From positions 9,594,501 to 9,658,500 of the forward strand of contig JAPYXD010000701.1 of NCBI GenBank assembly GCA_030998225.1: a stretch of 64,000 nucleotides of DNA. Direction: 5' to 3'. How positions within the stretch are numbered: the first letter of the stretch is position 1; each line of letters opens with the position of its first letter. The notes below the pieces were generated by a model. It was not told the origin of the DNA. It searched no databases and saw only the letters and a program-made list of their open reading frames with translations. Below are positions 1 through 11,852 of this stretch, one piece after another. Made by a program: the position numbers and the translations under genes. This stretch comes from Diplolepis rosae. Lineage: Eukaryota > Arthropoda > Insecta > Hymenoptera > Diplolepididae.

Positions 1-415
1 CATTTGTTCGAGGCGTTTTTTCTTTTCTTAAAATATCATTTTATGCGTATCGCATATCGTTTTAGTACACGTGAAAATTCACAAATGAACGAGTGGGTGA
101 GGAAGAAATTACCAGATTGGGGATTAAGAAAATATACCGAAGCTTTTGAAGTTATGCCTTATTAATTACACGCGACAACTCTATTGCATGTATCGTTATA
201 ACAGGCATAATATTTTACTTATGATCGCTATATATTGTATTGTTATGTCAACGAACTTGTATTTTTCGTGGATTAATATGACGTTTAGAAATAACAGTAT
301 AGTTGCTACACCGATACTGGTATAGTTCTGAGGACTATCCGGTAGCATTGGTCTGATAAGAATATTTTCTGATTCTAAGGACCAAAATATAGTTTTTTCA
401 ACTATACTGTTTTTT
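1..415. repeat. Truncated MITE, family A (copy 1)
   Basis: This is the right part of an element whose left end lies before the window. It matches 12225-12531 over many words in the same order, including GCGTATCGC, GAAAATTCACAA, TCAACGAACTTGTAT, TAGTTCTGAGGAC and GGACCAAAATATAGTT. It ends in CTATACTGTTTTTT, the counterpart of CTATACTATTTTTTCAGTG in the complete copy. No coding capacity is visible, so it is a non-autonomous DNA element of unknown superfamily. Confidence 0.75.
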
Positions 416-1440
416 ATTTAAAAATGAATCCAACGATTTTTTACATTATTAAGATGTTTTTCAAGAATATGAACCAACCTGTGGCCCAAAAAATTGAATC
501 TTTTTAGGGTGTCAATTTTCACCATTTTTTTTTAGTTTTTTGCAATAGTAAACATAGTTTTAAAAATGCTATCATCTCAATCGTAGGTTTTTGTTTTTGG
601 CAATGAAATAAAATGAACTTATATCAGTTTTAAGAATGATCATTCGTCAGAAATTACATTGCCTCGGAAAATCAGTTTCTCGAAAACTAATAGATTTTTA
701 CCAGACTGTAAATCCATTGTTAAAAATAATCCAAGATAAGCTGCATCTTGTAGAAAATTTCAGTGGCAGATCTGTGGCCGATATTATTCTTCTTGAATAT
801 GAATTTAATAGTTTTATTAATGTCATACGTTTGCCCAAGGTAGGACCAAATTTGTCTAAAGAATGGTTTTTTTTCCAACATTTATTATAAATAAAATCAT
901 TGAAATTTTTTTATTTTTAATCAAGAAACGAAGAAAAATTTCGAAACGAGTTCGGCAAAGGATACAAAAAAATCAGCCGTTAAAAAGTATCTCTATTGGG
1001 ATTAGAAGTCTCGAGGATGCCAGGGGCGGAAAAATGTCAATATGGCCGCGATAAGAGATAGATTTTGAATAATAGTAATAAGATTGTGTATTAAAATACT
1101 TTAAAATGGTCAGAAGTATAAAAAATAGAGTTAATCGTCAACACAATATATAATGTTACAAATTGTTCGCGGTCGTGTAGAAATTCTGTTGAGGGCGAAC
1201 AAGTTTTACAAGCGGCATATCTTCTTTTTTGTCGTAAATGAAGTGATTACAATTTATCAGCAATGTAAATAATTTCATATTATTTAAAAACATTGAACGA
1301 AAAATCGTTACGTCATGAAATAAAGGGAAAATTGATAGATGGTGCAGTTTTTAATACTTTTCAATAAAAAATTTTTCAATTATCAGAAACGAGAATTTCA
1401 AGATAAGTTTTCATAGATTGATCCATCCATGGCCTTAATA
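416..1440. other. AT-rich DNA without a recognisable gene
   Basis: Two overlapping open frames (636-890 and 863-1054, plus strand) encode 84 and 63 residues that resemble no family I know and lack any domain signature; they are probably chance. At 1426-1438 the word CCATGGCCTTAA resembles the right end of the CATGG-type repeat family (complete at 9224-9614), and the pogo element is inserted immediately next to it. Confidence 0.6.
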
Positions 1441-2194
1441 AGGTAAATGTACCAATAGCCGGCCACTGCCCAATAGCTGGACACTGAGGAAGAACATCTT
1501 AATTTTTAAGTTTTTCGCGCAGAATAAGACGTTAATTACCGTTAAATATTATTTTATATGCATTGAATCACCAATATCAGAAGAAGCCGAGGTTTAATAA
1601 CGTGTTTTAAGCTAATAAATACGAGCTGAATTTTGTGATTTTCAATCAGTGCGAACGTCCATGCTTCTTTTATGAAATGACTAAGAAAAATTAAGTTCTT
1701 AGAAAAGCGATAAAATTTTTATGGAACATGTTTTTATATACCTTAAAGTTCCTACATTATTTCTATTATATTAGGAATAGACAAAGAATGGAAAATATAA
1801 GATTTACATAAATTTTATATTAAAATTTGATGTGTTCATGTATTGGTACACGTAAATTAGCTGAATATTTTGCGCCCCAGTAGTTGACTGGGTGGCCATC
1901 TACTGGGCGATCGCACAGATTACTGTACAAATCTCGGTCCTAGTAATTGGACTATACGTGTTTGAGAAATTGGCACACAATTATTTTTCAACTGAGGCAC
2001 GTTTTGGGGCAAAGAAGTAAGTAAATATATTACATTTTATAAATTACATGTAAGTACGTACTTGAGTCTCCTTGCTTTATTAGAATTTGCATGCATAAAA
2101 TTGTCTGCCTCAACCTAGCCTCAAAACGCACACTGACACCTTTTACGTATTGACTCATTTATGTATTTATTTTGATTACAGCTAATTACTTATA

Positions 2195-3286
2195 ATGGGT
2201 AAAGAGAAGAAGAAAAATACAAATAAGAAACCCTACAAGAAAAATTACACCCAAGAGGAAGTATACAAGGCTGTCGATGCAGTCCACGCAGGGACATCCC
2301 TCCGTAAAGCTTCGCAACAATTTCATATTCCGAGAAGCACTTTACATATAAAATTGAATGAGATGGTACCTATCGAAGTTGCAAAGGGACCAGCAACATA
2401 TTTGACCTTCAAAGAAGAACTTTTATTAATTGAATGGATTCTTTACTGCAGTGATCATGGGTTTCCGGTGACAAAAGCCTTTCTGTTGGAACGGGTACAG
2501 AAGCTAGTGGAAAAGTTAGAGAGAAAAACCCCTTTTAAAGATAATAAGCCTGGCAGGCACTGGTATGAGAGCTTTTGTAGACGGCACCCAGAAATTGCTC
2601 CAAGAGTTGCTCAAAATTTGACAACAAGAAGAGTGTCAGTTACAAAGGAAGATTTGAAAAATTGGTTCAACCAAGTGCAAAATCATTTTGACAAAATTAA
2701 TTTGAAAGATATTGATTCATCTAGAGTGTTTAACTTAGATGAAAGTGCTTTTTTTCTGTGCCCAAAAGGTGATAGAGTTTTAGCACGTAAAGGCAGCCGA
2801 GCAGTTTATAAAGTGGTTGCAGGCAACGAAAAAGAAAGTATTACTGTCCTGTTTACTGTGAATGCTGATGGAATCATGCTACCGCCCTTTCTCCTTTTCT
2901 GGTATGAACGGATTCCAGCAAATATTGTTAATAGTTTACCAAGTAAATGGATTTGTGGAAGCACAGAAAGAGGTTGGATGACAGCTGAAAGTTTTTACAA
3001 ATACATCTCTGGGCAATTTTACCCTTGGCTGATAAAAAATAAAATTGAGTTTCCAGTTGTCCTATTCGTCGATGGTCATTCATCTCATCTTACATTGGAA
3101 TTAGCACAGTTTTGTAAGGAGAAGAAAATTGAGCTGATAGCTCTTTATCCAAATGCCACTCACATTTTACAGCCACTTGATGTAGCAGTATTTCATCCTC
3201 TCAAACATTCATGGAAAAAAGTCATAGATAAGTGTACTAAAATTTTCAATATTTCATTTTGTTTGTATAAAACAACTTTTAAATGA
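2195..3286 (+). CDS. pogo/Tigger/jerky-type DDE transposase, main exon
   Basis: This is the transposase that would cut and paste the surrounding element. Residues about 18-55 form a psq-type helix-turn-helix (YTQEEVYKAVDAV then ASQQFHIPRSTL). Residues about 70-137 resemble the CENP-B-type DNA-binding domain (GRHWYESFCRRHPEI). The DDE_1 catalytic core follows, with candidate acidic residues Asp182 (NLDES), Asp293 (FVDGHSSH) and Asp329 (HILQPLDVAVF), the DDD arrangement of pogo proteins. The lysine-rich N-terminus suits a nuclear protein. The start ATG is the first in a long open frame about 750 bp inside the element. The frame closes at TGA 3284-3286, but the same frame stays open from 3287 to 3661, so the stop may lie in a small intron (3234-3302) or be a nonsense mutation. 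The block between the third Asp and the C-terminal tail is shorter than usual for the family. Confidence 0.9.
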   Translation: MGKEKKKNTNKKPYKKNYTQEEVYKAVDAVHAGTSLRKASQQFHIPRSTLHIKLNEMVPIEVAKGPATYLTFKEELLLIEWILYCSDHGFPVTKAFLLERVQKLVEKLERKTPFKDNKPGRHWYESFCRRHPEIAPRVAQNLTTRRVSVTKEDLKNWFNQVQNHFDKINLKDIDSSRVFNLDESAFFLCPKGDRVLARKGSRAVYKVVAGNEKESITVLFTVNADGIMLPPFLLFWYERIPANIVNSLPSKWICGSTERGWMTAESFYKYISGQFYPWLIKNKIEFPVVLFVDGHSSHLTLELAQFCKEKKIELIALYPNATHILQPLDVAVFHPLKHSWKKVIDKCTKIFNISFCLYKTTFK

Positions 3287-3302
3287 AGATTTGTTTGTTT
3301 AG
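3234..3302 (+). other. Candidate 69-nt intron in the pogo transposase gene
   Basis: GT at 3234 (AAGT then GTACTA) and AG at 3301-3302 (TTGTTTGTTTAG) enclose 69 nt, a multiple of three. Removing it deletes the only in-frame stop (3284-3286) and joins a phase-1 codon so that the frame runs on to 3664. The stretch is T-rich and translates to a hydrophobic, uncharacteristic peptide. The donor is not a strong consensus, so a plain nonsense mutation remains possible. Confidence 0.45.
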
Positions 3303-3664
3303 ATGATCATCCTGTAAAGGAAGGAAACAAACAAACTAAGAATGTTAGAAATATTTTCAATGAAATCTTACCTTGTGCACAAAATACTGTACAAAATAAA
3401 AGTAAGAAAAAAAAAATTTCACCTGTTTTAACGTCTGAAGAATGGCAAGCATACCACACAAAAATTAAAGAAGAAAAAGAAAATAAGGAAAAACAAGTTC
3501 AGGAAAGGAAAAGGCTCCGACTAGAAAAAAAGAAACAAAAAGAAGAGGAGAAGAAAGAGAAGCAAATTAAGTTAGAAGAGAAAAAGAAGTTAAATGAAGA
3601 AATAAGGAAGCTTATGGCGATGAAAAAGAATATTATTCAAATCAAAAAAGAAAAGTCTGAGTAA
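3303..3664 (+). CDS. C-terminal part of the pogo transposase
   Basis: This open stretch, in the same frame as the main exon, encodes about 120 residues ending at TAA 3662-3664. It contains TSEEWQAYHTKIKEEKE followed by a long run of Lys, Glu, Arg and Gln, predicted to be a charged helix or coiled coil. Such basic tails are common after the DDE domain in jerky/pogo proteins. With the 69-nt intron removed, the full protein would be about 466 residues. The conserved segment that normally links the third catalytic Asp to the tail (usually containing a GF-R--G-P motif) is not seen, so an internal deletion is also possible. Confidence 0.6.
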
Positions 3665-4233
3665 TAAAGTACTTATTCCTTGCCAAAACGTACCAGAAGT
3701 AACTCATAGAAATGTTCACTTGAAGTATTAATGTAAAAGTTGCTAGTCTATTAATTCTAAGTAAATGTTTGATCGAGATATGATTTGTTATGAAATTTTG
3801 ATGTACTTTATAATTATTAGTGCGAAATAGAAATATAATTTAGTAAAAAAAATATTTTGTCAAATATTTATTCACTCATGCTTTCCTCACTATATTATTC
3901 TGCGCTAAGTATTTGAGTGTATTTATTTGGTTTTACTGACAATAAAAATGTTTTGTTTAAAATAGTGTCCAACTACTGGTACCAGTATTTTGGGACACAA
4001 GGACATCTTTGTTTGTCTGGTCCAAGTACTGGGACATTATAACGCTGAACATTTACGTCAAATTCACGATTTTTATTGATTAAAATGTCTATTTTTCAAT
4101 TTATATCATAAAATAGATTAATATTATTTGATATGACAAAGTTTTATAGCCACTATTGCGATTTATTTGTGTTAAATTCTGCTTAAATGCGTACAGCGTC
4201 CTTAGGTGTCCAGTTATTGGTACTTTTACCTTA

Positions 4234-4932
4234 TTATGATATTATTTGAAGAAGGAAAAAGATTATTGATCCTATCAAAATGTGAATATACAGAAATTAT
4301 TTACTTAAGAACGTTTACTCTTCACTGAACTTTTATTGACATTACTAAATATTAATTTTTCGAAAGAGATAGGATTTCAATTAATAAGAGTTGATTTTCT
4401 TGAAAAAAAGATTCTCCACAACTTGACCGCGTACAATTTTTAAGTGACTAAATTAATGCAAAATATAGTTATTGTTTTAAATTTTTCTTTTTTTCATAAT
4501 TTTAGGTATTAAAAAATAAATTTTCAAAAATTGCTTTCGATCAAGTTGCGGAGAATTTTTTTCTCAGTAAATTATTTTCGAATTTTATGATTGAAAGTAC
4601 CATTTTTGACTCTAAACCAGAACCATAAAGAATTTCTGTCAACTTTTTTTTGGACAAAATATATCATAAAGATGTGTCGGCATATCTTTCGTGTTTACAT
4701 TATAAGAAATTCTATAGGTTGTGAAATATTACTTTCACGCATTCACGGATTATTATAATCGTAACGTTTGAAAAAGTTCCTATCAGAGTTCGAGCTTTGG
4801 AATCGTACATGGTACTTTTTCTCCTCCTTAAAAACGCGTCGGCCAATCAGCGAACAGCAGTCTTCTAATACAAGTTCCAAAATTTCGAACCGCAATTTCG
4901 AGAGTATTTTAGTGCGTTAATTGTGGGACGTA
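4234..4932. other. AT-rich spacer, no gene seen
   Basis: No coding signature was found. A less AT-rich part (about 4740-4910) contains GGCCAATCAGCG. At 4912-4920 the word GTGCGTTAA occurs just before the GC-rich cassette and again just after it (5299-5307). Confidence 0.5.
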
Positions 4933-5287
4933 CCCAGGTGGAAATTTACAACCGGCTTGGTATCGCGCCAGTACCGCAGAAGGATTTGCAATACTGTCGC
5001 AGTGCTGGGATAGTGCTGGCATAGTACTGGCATAAGCACGGCCTACCACCGGCACGGCTCCGAAAGGTAACTTGGCTGGAAGTTGTGCATCGGTACTGGC
5101 GCGGTATTGGACATCGGTACCATGCCAGCACTGAAATATGTACTGGTTCAGTACTGGCAATACTCTGAAGTCGGTTGTTAGCCGACACTTGTTCTCAGGA
5201 GTGTAGCTATACTATGCCAGTACCGCGCCAACCCTCGGCCCCGTACCAACTGCCCAGTACAGGCATTGCTCCTTGTTTACAACCTGG
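4933..5287. repeat. GC-rich CCCAGG-ended cassette, copy 1
   Basis: The block stands out in composition from the AT-rich surroundings. It begins CCCAGGTGGAAATTTACAA and ends TTTACAACCTGG, imperfect inverted termini shared with the cassettes at 32917-33390 and 34437-34780. The interior is an irregular run of short words such as GCCAGTACCG, CAGTGCTGG, GTACTGGC and CCAGCACTG, many complementary to each other. The 9-bp direct repeat GTGCGTTAA lies about a dozen bases outside each end and may mark the insertion. Long open frames on the minus strand here are a by-product of the GC-rich words and have no gene character. Confidence 0.7.
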
Positions 5288-5345
5288 TAAATGCGTAGGT
5301 GCGTTAAAAGTCGTAGGTTGTAGGTTCAATTCCGCCTCGGCCGAA
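5288..5345 (+). repeat. tRNA-like 3' half (SINE-type fragment)
   Basis: GGTTCAATTCC matches a polymerase III B box and is followed by GCCTCGGCC, which could be the 3' strand of an acceptor stem. The word GCGTTAA upstream is shared with the tRNA-like sequence at 33970-34050, whose 5' end GCCGAGAGGC would complement this 3' strand. No full cloverleaf can be drawn here, so it is more likely a SINE remnant than a tRNA gene. Confidence 0.35.
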
Positions 5346-5885
5346 CCCATTTAGGTAGGTTTTTTTGGGCTAAAATGTTTGCCATTTGACAAATAAATGA
5401 AGGGAATCGACAAGGAGTAATGAAGATCAACAGTAGCACTACGAAATGATGCAATGAAAAAAAAATTTTTTTCTACAATCTGGAATTATTACCATCGGAG
5501 ATGGTAAAATTCACTTTTACTGATTTGACTTTCTAAGCCTTACTGTAGTCGAAATACGAGAATGCTCGAAAGTGAAACGTACCCATCATAGATGGTAAAA
5601 ATTTGCCTCATTGTTTCCATTTTCAAATAAGCGCTGATTCCAAAACTCTGCTCTATACGACTACGTATATTTACATCAGAAGATTCGATAAGATTATATG
5701 AATGTTGCTATTATGTTTCATTATCAGACTCAAGTTTCAGACAGACCGTGAGTAATGATTGATATAATAAACTTTACCATTATGATTGGACTTTTTCACA
5801 ACTTTTTCCAATAGTTCTGGTTTACTCTCTAAAATGGTACTTCTTCTGACGAAAAGTTATACATTTAGCCATCAAATTTCTTTCC
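5346..5885. other. AT-rich spacer, no gene seen
   Basis: The word GATGGTAAA occurs twice (about 5501-5509 and 5591-5599). No coding or RNA signature was found. Confidence 0.5.
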
Positions 5886-5893
5886 GTATATCT

Positions 5894-6289
5894 GGGGTGA
5901 CCATCCGTCTGGATTTTACCGAACATGTCCTCATTTTAGGGCATGTGTGAGTTGTCCAACAGGATTTTTGACTTTATCCGGGTTTTGTCCGGATTTTTCA
6001 AATGATAAATTTTTATTTTTTAATCAACTTTTGGATTTTTTTTTGTTCAAAATTTTATCATTCAATGCCATCTAACGATTTCTTCGTCAATTGGCAAGCC
6101 TCCAAAACTCAAAAATAATCTTTCAACTCAATAGATTATTAATTAAAATGCATCAGGGTTCAAAAATAAAAATATAAGATGTCAAGCTTTGATAACATTT
6201 AATAAAATAGTCACTTTTCTGTCCTATCTTGTCCTCATTTTTCAAACCTTTTTGTCCTACTTTTCGAAAATTAATTATGGCCACCCTAC
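5894..6289. mobile_element. hAT-type MITE
   Basis: The ends are GGGGTGACCATCCG and the reverse complement of GTAGGGTGGCCATAA, the GGGTGGCCA type typical of hAT elements. An imperfect 8-bp duplication flanks it: GTATATCT (5886-5893) and GTATACCT (6290-6297), the size expected for hAT. The interior has words such as TTTTGTCC and TTATCCGGG, also typical of these MITEs. There is no coding capacity. Confidence 0.8.
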
Positions 6290-6297
6290 GTATACCT

Positions 6298-7060
6298 AAT
6301 GCAATGGTAACTCTTATTCACGTTAGGTTGCAGTTAGCAACATAATAAAATGTACCGGTTTCTCAAAATGATAATTTATTCCTTCTACTCTGGTAGTGTA
6401 TATATAGGTACATCCGTTCTACGTATATTCCTGCAGAGAATCGTTTTGCAGTGCGCATTGAAAAATAAATCTCTTGTAAGAGTCTGCTCTGTCGATATAC
6501 CGGCATTATGCAATATCTTTCCTGCACGTGAAGGGCAGGTGGCGCGGAATAGAAGGGAATGAACGTAATATCCCAGATGGGCTGTATGGACGTTTCGGGT
6601 GCTTAGGTAAATCCGGCACACAGTTGTGTGGGAATGCTTTCTACACATGTTGGTATGAGTATTATTGCACATACTAGAGTGTAAAGCCCAAGCCAACGAG
6701 CTGCAACTATAAATGCAACAACCCTATACCTTTGATTTTTATTCTGACCTTATCTTCAAATTAAGTAACAATTTTCTCCAAGTTTATGTATGTGCCGCAT
6801 TGGTCAAATGACTTACAAGAAAAAATTAAAATTGATTGAGTTGTCACAACAATTTTTTCTAAAATAATTATTCTTCCTTGCTGATATTTTTAAATATGAT
6901 AAAGGAGGTGCCAAAACAGGTTTCGTGACTTTTAAAATTATGTATTCAAAAAATTAATTTTTTTAAATCGGTCGGTATTACAGCAAATAATTTTTCTGGA
7001 TCAACTAATACAAAAAGAAGTCATGGAATCTGTTTTAGTATGTTCTTGTCCCGAAATTTC
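6298..7060. other. No gene seen
   Basis: Overlapping open frames on both strands at 6350-6696 have no recognisable domain and no splice or promoter context. The remainder is AT-rich and featureless. Confidence 0.5.
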
Positions 7061-7690
7061 AGTTAATAGTATATTATGCAACTAGGGAGAAAAAAGTTTA
7101 TTTTGCGAGTGTAAAGTTTGATGTTCGAGCAAAAATGAATGTTTTTCCCGGATTGCATACGATTTTTTCCACATGGTGGTCAAAAAATTGTTTGCCCCCT
7201 GCTGGGCAAAACAATCCATTTTTGACCCCCTAGTGGAAAACAAAAGTTATTGCACAAAAAACTTGCAGAAATTAAAACTTCGTAAATTTAGTTTTGATAG
7301 TCACGTGATCGATTTGGTAGATGGTCTTAAGGTTATATATCAAACAAGACATGTGATTAAGGAATGTATTTAAGTTTCACCCCAAATTGAACAATCAAAA
7401 ATAGCTATTTATTTTACTAGTGGGGAAAACGAGAATTTGCCGATGAGTGTGAAGTTTACAACTCGATCCGAAGGCGACTGAACCACGTTATTTTCCCAAC
7501 ATTTCTAGTGACAATTGTACTTTCACCAGCTGTTTTGAGACGGGAAAATGACTATTTTCACCACTTATGGGGAAAATAGCAACAGTTGTGAAATCAGCCA
7601 TTTTCCCGTCTCAAAACAGACGGCGAAGAGTACAATTTTCACTAGACGTGTTGGAAAAAATGTTATTGTTGGTTAGACGAACACAAGATG
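7061..7690. repeat. Repeat family G with a palindromic core
   Basis: The core at about 7485-7670 is an inverted repeat: GTTTTGAGACGGGAAAATG and its reverse complement surround a short loop, with outer arms GACAATTGTACTTTCACC and AGTACAATTTTCACTAGAC. The same core is at 61017-61195. The left wing (GAGTGTAAAGTTT, TGTTTTTCCCGGATTGCATACGAT) recurs at 16906-17097. The right-hand word CGATGAGTGTGAAGTTTACA recurs inverted at about 62550-62575. No coding capacity. Confidence 0.7.
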
Positions 7691-9223
7691 TTTGGAAGTA
7701 GTAAATTCTGTGGATTTTTTATTTTATTTTTTTAAGTTTTTATTTATAAAATAAAATAAATTTACATACAACATTTTTTATAAGTTTCAACAGAAGACTT
7801 TTGAATTTGAATGAAATTAGTTTTGGCTAATTTTAACTTCACTTTTTAATTAATTTTTAAGAACAGAAAAATACTCTTGTTAGAAAAGTTATTATCACTA
7901 TGTCTTGAGGTCAGCTATAAAATTCATATACAGAGAACGCTTTGGTGAAGCGATTTTCATAAACGAAATTGAAGAAAGGAAACTTGGTTTTTAATCAGCA
8001 AAGAAACTTGAAAGATGCCATGAAGACGAGTAAAATAGTATATTGTTAACCAAGTGGAGGATCTAGGAGATTCCCAACGAGCATAAAGTTGCCACGCGAG
8101 CGAAGCGTGCGCCGTAATCATGTGAATTAGGAATCGACTAGTCCCTTACTCGGATAACATACTATTTTCTTTAAGTACCGCGAAGACGAATGCAATTTCA
8201 GCGCCTGGCGCGAAACAGGAAAATTGATCGGTCCCACGATCGATTGATGCAACCACGACATCAACGTGTAGGTGGCATTTCTCGTACGCAGAGTACGGTA
8301 AACTAATAATTGAAGTTGGAATTCGAATATTTCCAAACTTTCCCGTCACTAGTGTGGAAAAGTATGTTAAGTTTTATCACATGGACTCATCATAGATTGT
8401 GGAATCGATCATTTTTGCTGTTTCACGCCAAGGTCCCAAAATTGCATTTCCCGCACGGGTATTAAAGAAAATATATTCCCTTACGACTACTTTTCTAAGT
8501 AGTTTCAAATTGCTAGTTATTTTATTACATAGATGCCTGAAGGACGGAGGGTACTAGTTATTTTCTGGAAACAAACGTCATTGCCACTTTTCCTAAATTA
8601 CTGTTGGGTTTTACAATTTCGAATGTCAGAATTGGTATATACACGCATTTGATTAGTGGTATTGCAAATAACATGCCAATTAATTTTGCATATTTTTTTC
8701 TCTATTCACGTGAATTCCAAATAACCGGCGTAATGTCATATCTCCATGCAAGTTATATGAAGATGAATTGACCTCTTGACGGACGCTTTTCCAGCATGCT
8801 ACCCTACACATGTTTACAATACGCGTCATATTTATTCCCTCGAAAGCGAAACAATAGAACACGATTTTAATTAGTACGAGAACACAAGAAACAATGTTCT
8901 ATTGATAAATAAATTGACGAATTTCAGGTACTCTATTGAATAGCACTTCACGGAAATTATGAGAGACGAAAATTATAAACTTGCAATCAGGAATATATTC
9001 AGCGGGTGGAAAATGTAACATTGTCATAAGTTAATCACTTTACAACAATTCAAATTATTTTGACAAAAGCGGAAAGACTCACAAACATTTCATCCCTTTG
9101 ATGACCGCGACTAAAGCAAAATGATATCGTAAAAAATATGATTATTTTTGTGAACAGTATCACGAAAAGCGTGTTAAATCTACAGTCAAAGTATGTTTTG
9201 ACTGATTTTTCGACATTTTGCCT
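7691..9223. other. No gene seen
   Basis: A moderately GC-richer patch at about 8040-8350 includes GCGAGCGAAGCGTGCGC and opposite-strand open frames of 67-69 codons without domains. Nothing else is recognisable. Confidence 0.45.
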
Positions 9224-9614
9224 TCAAGGTCATGGGCCATGCAGATCACGTGACCAATTCAGTTACTGGATATCGATTTTTTTCTCCATATATAAAATTT
9301 TGAATCAAAATAAATCGGTCAAAATTTAGGAAATGATAAAATAATATGACTTATATCATTATGAATATTCAAAACATAACAAACCTGTCTCAGTAATTTT
9401 TGAACTGTAATTTCCGATAGCACTTCAGCTTTATAATTTAAAATAAAAAAAATTACAGAACTTTTACTAAAACAAAGTTAGCAGACGTTCCTTATTATCT
9501 TCTGATACATTTACTAAATTTTGAGCAAGATATTTTATAAACAAAAAAGTTATCTCATATGGTTGAATTAACATATAATTTTTTTTCACGTGACCTACTT
9601 GGCCCATGGCCTTA
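9224..9614. repeat. CATGG/CACGTG-type repeat, complete copy
   Basis: The inverted ends are TTCAAGGTCATGGGCC and the reverse complement of TTAAGGCCATGGGCC, each followed by a CACGTGA word (TCACGTGACC on the left, TTCACGTGACC on the right). The right portion (TTCCTTATTATCTTCTGATA) recurs at 51060-51110 and, diverged, at 56060-56090, so several copies share this end. It appears to be a non-autonomous DNA element. Confidence 0.7.
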
Positions 9615-9692
9615 ATTTAACCTTTAATATACTCTAAAGTTATTTTGAAGGGTCAAATATTGAATTTCGAGAACAATAGCCACATATTACTA

Positions 9693-9857
9693 CTCTCTAA
9701 ATTGGAATCAGTCAAAATCTACTGATTATCAGTGAAATTTGACTGATTCAAATATCTAAAAAGAGGTTACTGTAAATCAGTCAAATTTCACTGATTATTT
9801 CAGTGAAAATTGACTAATTTGACAGTGAAAAATATTTTTTCAGTGATGATTCAGTGA
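9693..9857. repeat. CTCTAAAT/CAGT-type MITE, truncated
   Basis: It begins CTCTCTAAATTGGAATCAGT and follows 57103-57346 closely (TCTACTGATTATC, AAAAAGAGGTTACTGTAAAT, TCACTGATTATTTCAGTGAA) up to AAAAGGCAAAT, after which the right end is missing. The interior is made largely of TCAGTGAAA and its complement. Confidence 0.8.
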
Positions 9858-11852
9858 AAAGGCAAATAAGGCAAGGGTATAAAAATAGAATATTGAGAAA
9901 CTACGGAAAAAAAATTTTACAATCACATGAGTGAAATAAATGTTTTTCCCGCGTGATTTTTTTTCTACTGGAGGGGGACCCGCTAGTAAAAAAAATGTTT
10001 TCAGAAACTCTTATCTAATAATTAGAAATCTAAATCCTCCCTTTTTGAATTTACACTCAATCAACTAAAATCAGTGGAGCAATTTAAAATAAGATATGAA
10101 TTTTACAGAACAATTTCATAATCTTGAATATGAGCTACGCTTTTAAAAATGTTCAAGATATAACCACATTTTTACAATGTAGATTCATTGCAAAAATTTG
10201 ATTGACGATATTGTAAAGTGAAATTTACAATTCTCTAAAAGATTTTCATTTAAATATAGTTTACAAACTTTGTAAAATAATGCTGAAGTGGCTTGAATGA
10301 TAAAATCATCAAAAATTATTTTCTTAATATTTTCATTGTAACAGGAATCATTATTAATTATGAAATCATTAAAAGATCAAAAATATACAAACCTAGCCTA
10401 AAAGAAATTTTTTATGTATATAGAATTATTGCCTTAAAAATACGTCTTTCGGAGATTATGAAATTATATTATATTTCGGGAATGAATTTTTTACACTTTT
10501 TTTGTGAAATTCCAACAAAAATTTCTCACAGTGTACGAAATTTTTAAAATAATTCGATATTTTCTATAAAATTTACAAAAATTTCTGTAATCATCTTAAA
10601 ACTAAGTTTAAAACTTTATTTAATGATCCTAAAAGTTTCACAGAAAAAATAGTTACAGAACTTTGTGTAATTTCTATCAAAAGTTTTTAAATATATACAA
10701 AACTTTGTTCAGTGGAAGCTTACATTCATGATTGAAAATTTTCTGTAAAATTTATAGAACTTATCTTTTTAGTGTACGCTCATTAAATGGGTAACTAATG
10801 TTTGTAATTCTGAAATAGAATACGGGGACATTAACATGTACTTGGTGTAATTTTTTTCCCTCGATTTGAATTGTTTATTGTAAGCCATTATTTTCAGCGA
10901 ACCTCAACACACTAATGAATAGAGTTAATAATGAATTGCGTTCGTATTTCTATGCTCATATTGAATGAAGCGCTGTGGGCGCTTGGCGAAATCGATCGTC
11001 CACGAAGTGGCAATCACATCGAGAGTGAGACTCGATCATGTGATTTCCCGTGGGTGCCGTCATCGGTAAATGACCCAGCTGCTGCTCTATGAATTGATAC
11101 CGCCATCTTGCTTTGCGGGATAAAATACTTGTTTCCACTTATTTGAAAACATTGACGACATACATGCTATTTTGATCGCATGTATTCGTTTATACGTACG
11201 CATATCGTCGATTTCAATTCAAGATAAATATTCAATAAAAACACTGATGCTAATTAATTTTTTCGATTTACAATCGAAAGTATTTAGAAAAATATAATAT
11301 TGAAATAACACGCAATATTATAGAGAAAAGTTTGATTGGTATTTGTTTATATAATTTATGTTTTCAATTCGAAATTAGAAAATGATAAGTAACAAAAAGG
11401 AACGTTGCTTTTTCCCTGTGCAAGTAAAATAAATAAATATATTAAAATGTAATCGAAAAATAAATAAAAAATAATCGAAAAATCGCCTTTTTTCTAGAAA
11501 ACTAATTTTCCCCTCTTCAAGAGTGCCGGATAAAAGCTCTAACTTTATAATTCAATCATTTCATTCCACTCAACAAATATTAAAAGTAAATATTTTTCGC
11601 TTTTAAGGTTAGTTTTGAAGTAAGAGTTTATATTTCTTAGATCAGTTTTTATTAAGTTCTTTGGAAATATTATAATCAAAACCATTAGGAAAATTTCATA
11701 AAATGACATGTTCCATATTTACTAATTATTTTTTCAATTTACTTTGAATACGTGTTCCGAACTGTTGCAAATAATTATTTTTCAAATTGATGTACAATTT
11801 TGAATGGGGTTAAATTGACAATTTTTTTGCCATTTTGTATTTCTATTTTAGT
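9858..11852. other. AT-rich region, no gene seen
   Basis: About 9900-10010 carries family G-like words (AAATGTTTTTCCCGCGTGAT, CTACTGGAGGGGGACCC). The stretch 10030-10780 is low-complexity AT-rich DNA. A GC-richer patch at about 10950-11140 has a short minus-strand open frame with no domain. Confidence 0.45.

Larger units (their letters stand above)
1441..4231 (+). mobile_element. Nearly complete pogo/Tigger-type DNA transposon
   Basis: The element is bounded by imperfect terminal inverted repeats: AGGTAAATGTACCAATAGCC on the left and the reverse complement of AGGTAAAAGTACCAATAACT on the right. Each end is flanked by TA (1439-1440 and 4232-4233), the usual target duplication of the Tc1/mariner/pogo superfamily. 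Versions of the word CAATAGCTGGACA and of the AGT(A)CTGG motif recur near both ends (about 1470-1490, 1872-1911, 3962-4035), which could be transposase binding sites. The 2791-bp length and the single transposase gene fit an autonomous pogo-like element. The same TIR closes the 24438-25815 element. Confidence 0.93.

Noticed and set aside
4909..5188. Two long minus-strand open frames
   Set aside because: They coincide with the GC-rich word cassette, overlap in two frames and encode repetitive low-information peptides.
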